From assembly GCA_023144675.1 (NCBI GenBank), contig JAGLFE010000012.1, positions 1 to 7,366 on the forward strand: a stretch of DNA of 7,366 nt, given 5' to 3'. This stretch comes from Thiomargarita sp. (GTDB taxonomy: Bacteria; Pseudomonadota; Gammaproteobacteria; Beggiatoales; Beggiatoaceae). The notes under the pieces were generated by a model. The model was not told the origin of the DNA, did no database searches, and was given only the letters and a program-made list of their open reading frames with translations. This document shows positions 1 to 5,967 of the stretch, one piece after another (position 1 is the first letter of the stretch; every line of letters begins with the position of its first letter). The position numbers and the translations under genes are program-made.

Positions 1-47
1 AGGCGAGGGACTTCATTTTCATTCCCCGGAGCATTTATTAAACACTT

Positions 48-63
48 CCCTCCTAGCAGAGGG
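48..63. repeat. Small GC-rich palindrome in intergenic DNA
   Basis: CCCTC (48-52) and GAGGG (59-63) can form a 5-bp hairpin with a 6-nt loop. A G-rich stretch (GGGGATTGAGGGGGG) follows directly. The block is much more GC-rich than its surroundings. Its form, CCCTCC...GGAGGGG-like followed by GATTGAGGGG, resembles short dispersed intergenic palindromes found in many bacterial genomes. Whether it recurs in this genome cannot be seen from one copy. One frame stays open from the left edge to a stop at 107-109, but it shows no protein-like pattern, so I do not call a gene. The rest of 1-180 shows nothing else I can support. Confidence 0.3.
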
Positions 64-187
64 GATTGAGGGGGGTAGTTTATTACCTAATTATAGAATT
101 CGAGGGTAGTGAGCAATTACGATTTAAGTTACGTTGCACTAGGTCTTTTCGTAAATTTATTTGCGTAATATGAGTTAATAATATTTT

Positions 188-193
188 TATAAT
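188..193 (+). promoter_or_regulatory. Candidate -10 box of the acetyltransferase gene
   Basis: A perfect TATAAT lies 29 bases before the ATG at 223. This would put the transcription start near 200 and leave a leader of about 22 nt. No good -35 hexamer sits at 16-18 bp; TTGCGT at 161-166 is too far (21 bp). In AT-rich DNA such boxes arise by chance, so support is moderate at best. A clear Shine-Dalgarno, AAAGAGG (211-217), stands 5 nt before the ATG and supports that start. Confidence 0.35.
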
Positions 194-222
194 CTTCATG
201 AATTTCAATTAAAGAGGTTATT

Positions 223-927
223 ATGGTACTTTCTAATCAAGGGCGTGTACTTAAATTACGTCAAACAATGCCTGATGATGCGCCTATTTTACTTAATGCG
301 TATCAAGATGAATCTTTTATTAGATTATATCGTTCCAATAATGCACAACGAACTGAAGAAGATTGGCGCAAAATTCTAACCGAACGTCAACAACATGAAC
401 CTGATAAAATTGGACATATTGAATTTATGATAGAACATAAAAAACATGGTCCAATTGGAGTTGCTTTATTGAGCGATTATACTCCAGTTCATAAACGTGC
501 CGAATATTTAATTGGTTTATTTGATGAAAATCGTCGATCTCTAGGTTATGGTGCTGAAGCCACTTTATTAATACTTGATTTAGCCTTCAATTATTACAAA
601 CTTCATAGAATATATACTTATGTTTATGAATATAATGAATGGTCGGAAAAAAGTACCATAAAATTTGGTTTTAAGCAAGAAGGTTTATTGGAAGATCATC
701 ATTATTTAATAAAAGAAAAAAAATTTGCCAGCTTATATATTAATGGCATGACTGAAATGCGTTTTCGTAACCAGGAAAAAATTCGGCGTTATTCTTTACG
801 TTTATTAGGACGAGATATTACGCAAGAAATACCTATAATTAAGCTTTCCAAAGAAAATGAAATGCCAATTGAACACCAAGAAAAATTTTTAGCAGCGTGG
901 CGAGACAAAAATAATAGCAGTGAATAA
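223..927 (+). CDS. GNAT-family N-acetyltransferase, RimJ/RimL type
   Basis: This 234-residue protein has the layout of the Acetyltransf_3 (RimJ/RimL) branch of GNAT enzymes, which transfer acetyl from acetyl-CoA to an amino group. The N-terminal strand and helix (KLRQTMPDDAPILLNAY, residues 11-27) match the usual opening of the fold. The acetyl-CoA pyrophosphate loop, RRSLGYGAEA (104-113), is intact as the R-x-x-G-x-G/A motif. It is followed by a helix (LLILDLAFNYYKLHRI) and by the conserved late segment in which a neighbouring strand leads into KFGFKQEGLLEDH (147-159). The GNAT core ends near residue 180. The remaining 50 or so residues form a charged C-terminal extension longer than usual for this branch. 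The ATG has a good Shine-Dalgarno 5 nt upstream. The gene stands alone, with intron debris downstream. The substrate (protein N-terminus, amino sugar or small amine) cannot be told from sequence; nothing nearby points to ribosome modification or flagellar sugar synthesis. Confidence 0.85.
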   Translation: MVLSNQGRVLKLRQTMPDDAPILLNAYQDESFIRLYRSNNAQRTEEDWRKILTERQQHEPDKIGHIEFMIEHKKHGPIGVALLSDYTPVHKRAEYLIGLFDENRRSLGYGAEATLLILDLAFNYYKLHRIYTYVYEYNEWSEKSTIKFGFKQEGLLEDHHYLIKEKKFASLYINGMTEMRFRNQEKIRRYSLRLLGRDITQEIPIIKLSKENEMPIEHQEKFLAAWRDKNNSSE

Positions 928-1105
928 AGGTATTTTTAACCATGCCTTACCGCATTTTAAGGGCAAATAACGACCAGCAAAAAGTTGAAGGCGTTTTAGT
1001 TTTCTCAAAGACTTGTTGTTCATGGCTTCAATACTGTTTCTCGAATCTAAAAGCTCAACTCATCGACAAGGTTAAGAAATGTGCGGAGTGTCGGTTGAAT
1101 GATAA
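928..1105. other. Unassigned stretch between acetyltransferase gene and intron tail
   Basis: These 178 bases lead from the acetyltransferase stop codon into group II intron domain V. They may include a residual part of the intron (domain IV or the end of a lost intron-encoded protein gene), but I recognise no conserved intron element and no reverse-transcriptase, maturase or HNH motif. An ATG at 942 opens a 64-codon frame that runs into domain V. It has no Shine-Dalgarno at normal spacing and its last codons are simply the ribozyme sequence, so I do not treat it as a gene. No terminator with a U-run is visible for the acetyltransferase gene. Confidence 0.4.
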
Positions 1106-1180
1106 AAGTTGTATGAAGCGAGAGTTTCATGTATAGTTTTGTGGGAGTCTCAAGGAAAAGTTCCTTGGAGCTACTCGACC
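1106..1180 (+). mobile_element. Group II intron 3' remnant (domains V and VI)
   Basis: Positions 1106-1139 fold as a 34-nt domain V. The lower stem pairs 1106-1113 with 1132-1139. A 2-nt bulge (UG, 1130-1131) sits where domain V always has one. The upper stem pairs 1114-1119 with 1124-1129 and is capped by the GNRA tetraloop GAGA (1120-1123). Domain VI follows: a lower stem (1143-1147 with 1171-1176), a middle part with small irregularities, and an upper stem CAAGGAA/UUCCUUG (1151-1157 with 1161-1167). One unpaired adenine, A1173, lies in the 3' strand. It is 7-8 nt before a plausible 3' splice site in CUACUCGAC(C), which is where the branch-point A of group II introns lies. The catalytic triad position reads AGU (1107-1109) instead of AGC. 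No reverse transcriptase is present, and domains I-IV cannot fit between the acetyltransferase gene and 1106. This is a truncated, presumably inactive intron; I infer decay after insertion or a deletion. Confidence 0.75.
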
Positions 1181-1213
1181 ATTTTAAACTACGAACTTAA
1201 TTGCCCTGTTTTT

Positions 1214-2731
1214 TTAACTTAAAAAAAGTTGATAAGCTGGATTGTTAATTTCATTCCAATAATAATAACCTAAATCGTCCAAAAAAATCTGAAATTCATC
1301 CAACTGTGGTTCAGGTACTTGAATACCTACCAATACTCGTCCATAAGCTGAACCATGATTACGATAATGGAACAAGCTAATATTCCAACGCGGTCCTATT
1401 TTAGTTAAAAAACGTAATAATGCTCCTGGTCGTTCTGGGAATTCAAAACGATATAAACGTTCCTCCGTATTAAATTGCGCACTATGTCCACCAACAATAT
1501 GACGAATATGCGTTTTTGCCATTTCATTATTAGTTAAATCAATAACTGAATAGGCTTTAGTTTTTAATTTTTCAATTAATTGATCTTTTTCATCGAAGCC
1601 TTTACTTAAACGTAAACCTATAAAAATATAAGCTTGTTTCTTATCCGCATAACGATAATTAAATTCCGTAATAATATGTTGACCAATTGCGTGACAAAAT
1701 TGTCGGAAACTTCCTGGTTGTTCTGGGAGACCTACCGCTATTAAAGCTTCGCGTTGTTCACCAATTTCTGTGCGTTCTGCAATATAACCCAAGCGTTCAA
1801 AATTCATATTAGCCCCACTACTAATGGTTACTAAATGTCTATCTTGACATGAATTACGGGCTATATATTGTTTCAAACCAGCTAAACTTAATGCGCCAGC
1901 AGGTTCCATAATAGTTCGAGTTTCATCAAAAATATCCTTAATAGCTGCACAAATTTCATCAGTGTTTACAAGCACAACATCATCAACATAATCACGAGCA
2001 ATTTCAAACGGTAATTTACCAATCTGTTTAACTGCTACGCCATCGGCAAAAATACCTACTTGGTTTAAAATTACCCGTTTTTTAGCATCAAGAGCTGCTT
2101 TCAAACAAGCTGCATCGTCAGGCTCAACACCAATTATTTTAATATCTGGACGTAAATATTTAACATAAACAGCAATACCTGCAATCAGTCCGCCTCCGCC
2201 AACTGGAACAAAAATGGCATCTAAATTACCAGTATGTTGTTGTAAAATTTCCATGCCAATCGTGCCTTGTCCAGCAATAACTTCGGCATCATCGTAAGGA
2301 TGAACATAGGTTAATTCTTGTTGTTCCATAAGTTGTTGCGCATATTGACTTGCCTCATCATAAGTATTGCCATGTAAAACTACTTTTGCTCCAAAATTTT
2401 TTACTGCATTGATTTTAATTTCAGGAGTTGTTTTTGGCATCACAATAGTTGCAGAAATACCCAACTTTGCAGTTGATAAAGCAACTCCTTGGGCATGATT
2501 ACCAGCCGATGCTGTAATAATTCCTTTTTCTGCTACGGCTTTAGGTAAATTGGCAATTTTATTATATGCGCCTCGTAATTTAAAAGAAAATACCGATTGC
2601 CTATCTTCGCGCTTGATCCAAATATGGTTATGGAAACGTTTAGAAAGTTGTTTTGCATAATCTAATCTAGTTTTATCAGCAACATCATAAACACGTGCTT
2701 GTAGTATTTTTTTGATATAATTGATACTCAA
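1214..2731 (-). CDS. ilvA: Biosynthetic threonine deaminase (threonine ammonia-lyase)
   Basis: The enzyme is a cytosolic PLP enzyme that converts threonine to 2-oxobutanoate and ammonia, the first step of isoleucine synthesis. From the TTG at 2731 it has 505 residues, close to the roughly 505-515 of proteobacterial IlvA. The catalytic domain has SFKLRGAY with the PLP lysine at about residue 51, the substrate loop SAGNHAQG (about 75-82), and the phosphate-binding glycine run VGGGGLIAG (about 177-185). Two C-terminal ACT-like domains follow: one starts near 327 (EALIAVGLPEQPGSF) and the second near 425 (RLYRFEFPERPGALL). These are the regulatory domains that sense isoleucine and valine in the biosynthetic enzyme; the short catabolic TdcB lacks them. 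The frame stays open upstream to another TTG at 2839, but those 36 residues have no counterpart in the family. The TTG at 2731 has AAGGAA 5 nt before it, and alignment to known N-termini (INYIKKILQARVYD versus EYLRAVLRAPVYE in E. coli) begins there. It stands alone, without ilvD or ilvE nearby. Confidence 0.95.
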   Translation of the reverse strand: MSINYIKKILQARVYDVADKTRLDYAKQLSKRFHNHIWIKREDRQSVFSFKLRGAYNKIANLPKAVAEKGIITASAGNHAQGVALSTAKLGISATIVMPKTTPEIKINAVKNFGAKVVLHGNTYDEASQYAQQLMEQQELTYVHPYDDAEVIAGQGTIGMEILQQHTGNLDAIFVPVGGGGLIAGIAVYVKYLRPDIKIIGVEPDDAACLKAALDAKKRVILNQVGIFADGVAVKQIGKLPFEIARDYVDDVVLVNTDEICAAIKDIFDETRTIMEPAGALSLAGLKQYIARNSCQDRHLVTISSGANMNFERLGYIAERTEIGEQREALIAVGLPEQPGSFRQFCHAIGQHIITEFNYRYADKKQAYIFIGLRLSKGFDEKDQLIEKLKTKAYSVIDLTNNEMAKTHIRHIVGGHSAQFNTEERLYRFEFPERPGALLRFLTKIGPRWNISLFHYRNHGSAYGRVLVGIQVPEPQLDEFQIFLDDLGYYYWNEINNPAYQLFLS

Positions 2732-2736
2732 ATTAA

Positions 2737-2742
2737 TTCCTT
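2737..2742 (-). promoter_or_regulatory. Ribosome binding site deciding the ilvA start
   Basis: On the minus strand AAGGAA, inside a run AAAAAAGGAA, lies 5 nt before the TTG at 2731. The competing TTG at 2839 has only a weak GG at similar distance. Placing the start here gives the family-typical IlvA N-terminus. Confidence 0.7.
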
Positions 2743-2768
2743 TTTTAGTCAAAGTTATACTAAGATAC

Positions 2769-2824
2769 TCACTCCCCAAATTTAATAGGCTAATCCTGAA
2801 TAAAGCACGTAGGTTAGAGAGTGA
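2769..2824 (-). promoter_or_regulatory. Potential long-range stem in the ilvA leader
   Basis: Read on the minus strand, UCACUCUC (2824 down to 2817) can pair with GGGAGUGA (2776 down to 2769): six Watson-Crick pairs, then a U-G and a C-G pair, enclosing about 40 nt. The 5' arm overlaps the last codons of the small leader frame at 2814-2855, an arrangement seen in transcription attenuators. No classical U-run terminator follows, so any control would have to work otherwise, for example on the ribosome binding site. A smaller hairpin, UUAGU...ACUAA, lies just before the A-rich Shine-Dalgarno. This may be chance. Confidence 0.25.
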
Positions 2825-2855
2825 ATTTGCGAATTTCAATATCCAAGATATTCAT
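2814..2855 (-). CDS. Possible 13-residue leader peptide upstream of ilvA
   Basis: An ATG at 2855 opens the frame MNILDIEIRKFTL followed by TAA at 2814-2816. It lies between a candidate -10 box and ilvA and is in a different frame from ilvA. Three of its 13 residues are isoleucine, two leucine and one threonine, which recalls ilv leader peptides that sense branched-chain aminoacyl-tRNA. Against it, there is no Shine-Dalgarno (CCUAA precedes the ATG), and isoleucine codons are frequent in AT-rich DNA by chance. If the -10 at 2865-2870 is used, the message would begin only a few bases before this ATG and be almost leaderless. Treat as a candidate only. Confidence 0.2.
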   Translation of the reverse strand: MNILDIEIRKFTL

Positions 2856-2864
2856 TTAGGTATT

Positions 2865-2870
2865 ATTATA
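2865..2870 (-). promoter_or_regulatory. ilvA: Candidate -10 box of ilvA
   Basis: On the minus strand a perfect TATAAT lies here, in the divergent gap between ilvA and the TldD-like gene. Transcription would start near 2858, giving a leader of about 125 nt before the TTG at 2731. The matching -35 region (around 2888-2893) is only T-rich and weak. The long leader is what makes an attenuator-like element conceivable. Confidence 0.35.
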
Positions 2871-2995
2871 CTAAATTTAAATTAGGAAAATAAAATAATA
2901 ATTTATATTTCAATTCAAGTAAATTGTTGGAGTTCACAAACTAATTTCAAGCTACCAGCTATTTTTGCTATATTGTTAATATATTTTTTTCAAAG

Positions 2996-3025
2996 TGGAG
3001 AGTATTTTATTCATAATATTATAAT
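2996..3025 (+). promoter_or_regulatory. Candidate promoter of the TldD-like/TldE-like operon
   Basis: TGGAGA (2996-3001, four of six matches to the -35 consensus) is followed after 18 bp by a perfect TATAAT (3020-3025). The start would lie near 3032, leaving about 66 nt before the ATG at 3098. A second TATAAT at 3074-3079 is too close to the gene: its transcript would lack the AAGGA at 3080-3084. The remaining part of the divergent gap (2871-2995) is AT-rich with no further element that I recognise. Confidence 0.35.
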
Positions 3026-3097
3026 CTAGTGTATAACTTCGGATTTTAAAATTATTCAGGACTACCAAAATTATATAATAAGGAAACTACCATTTTA

Positions 3098-4534
3098 ATG
3101 CAGGATTTGATTAAGCAACGTTTTTACAAAATTATACCCAAAGTTGATTTTTGTTCTTTACGTTATGTTGCCGAGCATTCTGAAAAATTAGTAATACGTC
3201 AGAATGTTATGGAACCACCAGTAACTAAAAAAGATATTGGTGTGATGATTACTGTTTTCGACCAAGGAGGTGCGGGTTACGCTGCAACTAGTGATTTAAC
3301 CGAATCTGGTTTACGGCGGGCGGTTAAACAGGCTCAATCTTGGGCAATTTGTAGTCGTAAACAAAGTATTGTGGATTTTTCTAAAATAGCTATGCCACAA
3401 ATACAAGGGCATTATCAATCCCAAGTTGAAAAACCTTGGCAAACAGTTCCTATTACTGATAAAATTGAATTATTACAAAATGAATCTAAGCAATGCAAAA
3501 TTAACGATAAAATTGCGGCTTGGCAAGCTTCATTATGGTCAGTGCAAACCGAGCAATTATATTTAACCAGCGATGGGGGAGAAATTAGCCAACAACATGA
3601 ATATTTAATGCCAGAAATTAGAGTTACGGCTAATCAAGGTATTGAAACCCAATATCGTACTTTAGGAGAATTTACCACTGGTCGTCAAGGCGGTTTGGAA
3701 GTTTTGGAGCAAATTAAATTTATTGGTAAAGGCAAACAATTAGCAGAAGAAGCGTTGCAATTGTTAGCAGCTCCCAATTGTCCAGCAAAAAAATTGGATT
3801 TACTATTAGCTCCTGACCAAATGATGTTGCAAATTCACGAATCTATCGGGCATCCACTGGAATTGGATCGAATTATTGGCGATGAACGCAATTACGCTGG
3901 AACCAGTTTTGTTACTTTAGATATGTTCGGTAATTATCAATATGGTTCTCCTTGGTTAAATGTTTCTTTCGATCCTAGTATGACTGAACAATTAGCTAGT
4001 TATGGCTTTGATGATGAAGGTTTACCAGCGAAAAAGGTATTTGTGATTCGGGAAGGTATTTTAGAAACTCCGCTGGGAGGACATATTTCCCAAACTCGAG
4101 CTGGTTTATCAGGTGTTGCTAATTCTCGGGCAAATAATTGGAATCGTCCGCCGATAGATAGAATGGCGAATTTAAACGTGGAAGCTGGACAAAGTTCATT
4201 ACAGGAAATGATTAGTTCCATTGAAGCGGGAATTTTAATGCAAACTAATATATCATGGTCGATTGACGATTCACGTAACAAGTTTCAATTTGGTTGTGAA
4301 AGAGGACAATTGATTGAAAACGGTGAATTGACTACTGTGGTTAAAAATCCTAATTATCGTGGTATTTCAGCGACTTTTTGGCGCAATTTAAGCAAAGTTG
4401 GTAATAAGGATACATTTCAAATCATGGGTGTACCTTATTGTGGCAAAGGAGAACCTAATCAAGTAATTCGAGTTGGTCATGCTTCACCAGCTTGTGTATT
4501 TAGCAATATTGACGTATTTGGAGGGGCGGTATAA
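3098..4534 (+). CDS. TldD-like zinc metalloprotease of the TldD/PmbA family
   Basis: This 478-residue protein is the catalytic half of a TldD/TldE-type protease. It carries the zinc motif HESIGH (H247, E248, H252), equivalent to HEAVGH in E. coli TldD, and the late cysteine in PYCGKGEP (C448), matching the third zinc ligand. The N-terminal domain (about 1-220) has the family pattern in GVMITVFDQGGAGYAATSDL (48-67). In E. coli, TldD and TldE form a heterodimer that degrades unfolded peptides, including CcdA, and trims the microcin B17 precursor. Length is near the E. coli enzyme (481), but sequence outside the motifs diverges. It more resembles the linked TldD/PmbA pairs annotated as TldD-related than housekeeping TldD, so I give no symbol. 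The ATG has AAGGA upstream at a slightly long distance (13 nt). The stop overlaps the start of its partner gene. No RiPP precursor or toxin-antitoxin gene is seen nearby, so the substrate is unknown. Confidence 0.85.
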   Translation: MQDLIKQRFYKIIPKVDFCSLRYVAEHSEKLVIRQNVMEPPVTKKDIGVMITVFDQGGAGYAATSDLTESGLRRAVKQAQSWAICSRKQSIVDFSKIAMPQIQGHYQSQVEKPWQTVPITDKIELLQNESKQCKINDKIAAWQASLWSVQTEQLYLTSDGGEISQQHEYLMPEIRVTANQGIETQYRTLGEFTTGRQGGLEVLEQIKFIGKGKQLAEEALQLLAAPNCPAKKLDLLLAPDQMMLQIHESIGHPLELDRIIGDERNYAGTSFVTLDMFGNYQYGSPWLNVSFDPSMTEQLASYGFDDEGLPAKKVFVIREGILETPLGGHISQTRAGLSGVANSRANNWNRPPIDRMANLNVEAGQSSLQEMISSIEAGILMQTNISWSIDDSRNKFQFGCERGQLIENGELTTVVKNPNYRGISATFWRNLSKVGNKDTFQIMGVPYCGKGEPNQVIRVGHASPACVFSNIDVFGGAV

Positions 4535-5859
4535 TGCAAGATTATTTTTATAATTTAGCCGATTTCATCAATAGCAAATTGCAATCAGAAGAAGTTTATC
4601 TGTGCGAATTAATTGGGGAACAATCCGATTTTGTGCGCTTTAATCAAGGCTCAATTCGACAAGCGGGAAAAGTAGAACAATATTATCTCAAAATAGAACT
4701 AATTAAAGGACAATATCATGCCACTGGTGAATTAACTTTAGGTTTAGCAACTGAAATTGATCAACAGCGAATTACTGCATTATTAACCGAGTTGCGAGAA
4801 AAACGGTCGCATTTACCCGCTGATCCTTATTTATTGTATGCCACGGAAAAACAATCCACAGAATCAATTGGGAAAAATCAATTGCCCGATGCGGAAGAAA
4901 TGATAACCGATATATTGCCTACGATTAAAAATCATGATTTCGTTGGAATTTATGCTGCGGGCGGAATGTTTACGGGTTTTGCAAATTCTTTCGGACAACG
5001 CAACTGGCATAGCAGTTACCCATTTAATATAGATTGGAGTATTTATCATAATACCGATAAAGCAGTAAAATCAGCTTATGCAGGTTTTGATTGGAAAGCG
5101 ACTACTTTTCAGGATAAAATAACCCAATCGGTAGCTCAATTGGAAATTTTAAAACGTAAACCGCATACAATCAAGCCAGGAAAATACAAAGTTTACTTGT
5201 CGCCAAGTGCAGTGCATGAAATTTTGTTATTATTAAGTTGGAATGGTTTTGGTTTAAAAGCGCAACGTACTAAGGATAGTTCTTTATTGCGGATGCTTAC
5301 TGAACCAAGACAAAATTTAAGTACAAAAATTACGTTGCTAGAAAATACTACTGAGGGCATTGCTCCCGCATTTCAATCGCAGGGATTTATCAAGCCGCCA
5401 CAAGTTACATTTATTTCAGCAGGTCGTTATGATTCTGCTTTAGTATCGCCACGTTCTGCTAAGGAATATCAGGTAAATACCAATGGTGGCAATGAAGAAG
5501 AAATTCCCTTGTCGTTTGACTTATTGGCTGGACAATTAGCGGTAAAAGAGGTGTTAAAAACTTTAGATACTGGCGTTTATGTCAATAATTTGTGGTATTT
5601 AAACTATTCAGATCGGGTGGCTTGCCGAATGACTGGAATGACACGGTTTGCCACTTTTTGGGTGGAAAATGGTGAAATTGTAGCTCCATTAAATGTGATG
5701 CGTTTTGATGAAACTTTGTATCAGCTTTTGGGAGATAAATTGGTGGATTTAACTACCGAACGTGAATTTATCATGGACACAGATAGTTATGAAAGACGCT
5801 CTAATCGCTGTGCAAATTTGCCAGGTGCATTAGTGGAAGATTTTACTTTTACTTTGTAA
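4534..5859 (+). CDS. TldE/PmbA-like non-metal partner subunit
   Basis: This 441-residue protein belongs to the TldD/PmbA family but lacks HExxxH. At the equivalent place it reads SAVHEILLLLSW (225-236), with His-Glu kept but no second histidine, so zinc binding is unlikely. The C-terminal family signature is clear: VNNLWYLNYSDRVACRMTG (350-368), then MTRFATFWVENGEIVAPL (369-386). Its length fits TldE/PmbA (about 450). The ATG overlaps the preceding stop codon by one base (TAATG at 4532-4536), and GGAGG (4520-4524) lies 9 nt upstream, so both subunits are almost surely translationally coupled and made in equal amounts. By analogy with TldD/TldE it would form the peptide tunnel with its partner in the cytosol. 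In E. coli the two genes are unlinked; here they are adjacent. No terminator with a U-run is visible after the stop. Confidence 0.85.
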   Translation: MQDYFYNLADFINSKLQSEEVYLCELIGEQSDFVRFNQGSIRQAGKVEQYYLKIELIKGQYHATGELTLGLATEIDQQRITALLTELREKRSHLPADPYLLYATEKQSTESIGKNQLPDAEEMITDILPTIKNHDFVGIYAAGGMFTGFANSFGQRNWHSSYPFNIDWSIYHNTDKAVKSAYAGFDWKATTFQDKITQSVAQLEILKRKPHTIKPGKYKVYLSPSAVHEILLLLSWNGFGLKAQRTKDSSLLRMLTEPRQNLSTKITLLENTTEGIAPAFQSQGFIKPPQVTFISAGRYDSALVSPRSAKEYQVNTNGGNEEEIPLSFDLLAGQLAVKEVLKTLDTGVYVNNLWYLNYSDRVACRMTGMTRFATFWVENGEIVAPLNVMRFDETLYQLLGDKLVDLTTEREFIMDTDSYERRSNRCANLPGALVEDFTFTL

Positions 5860-5881
5860 TATAATTATTAATTCCCAATAT

Positions 5882-5926
5882 CCTCGTCAGAAACGAGAAG
5901 CACAATCTTAAAGTAGGTGGCTTCAC
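5882..5926 (+). mobile_element. Possible degenerate IS200/IS605-type right end
   Basis: In the gap after the TldE-like gene lies a hairpin CTCGT-CAGAA-ACGAG (5883-5897). GAAGC follows, then a second, damaged inverted repeat (CAC 5901-5903 with GTG 5917-5919 around CTTAAAG), and then GGCTTCAC. This order of short hairpin, GAAGC, hairpin and TTCAC reminds me of right ends and guide-RNA tails of TnpB-carrying IS200/IS605 elements, from memory of such ends and not from any search. No tnpA or tnpB is present in the window. If real, it is a leftover scar. It could equally be an unremarkable intergenic hairpin; it has no U-run to serve as a terminator. Confidence 0.22.
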
Positions 5927-5967
5927 GAAACTGCTAAATTGAAATATTAAGGCTAAAATTAAAATAG

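Noticed and set aside
2..109. Open frame from the left edge to a stop at 107-109, possibly the end of an upstream gene
   Set aside because: It runs through a palindrome and G-run and its translation shows no family pattern; too short to call.
942..1136. 64-codon frame after the acetyltransferase gene
   Set aside because: It has no Shine-Dalgarno at normal spacing and no recognisable protein pattern, and its final codons are the group II intron domain V RNA itself.
1143..1180. Hairpin as a rho-independent terminator of the acetyltransferase gene
   Set aside because: The stem is followed by CUACUCGACC and not a U-run, and it fits intron domain VI with a bulged adenine better.
2949..2966. AGCT-ACC-AGCT followed by ATTTTT as a terminator
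   Set aside because: The stem is only about four pairs with a 3-nt loop, and it lies in a divergent promoter gap where no transcript is expected to end.
3074..3079. TATAAT as the promoter of the TldD-like gene
   Set aside because: Transcription from it would begin after the AAGGA ribosome binding site, leaving only about a dozen bases before the ATG.
4000..4281. 93-codon frame on the minus strand
   Set aside because: It lies entirely inside the TldD-like gene on the opposite strand, where the plus-strand frame has strong family motifs.
4864..5049. 61-codon frame on the minus strand
   Set aside because: It lies entirely inside the TldE-like gene, with no motif and no independent support.
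5215..5242. His-Glu in the TldE-like protein as a zinc protease motif
   Set aside because: The second histidine of HExxxH is absent (HEILLLL), so this is the non-metal partner subunit.
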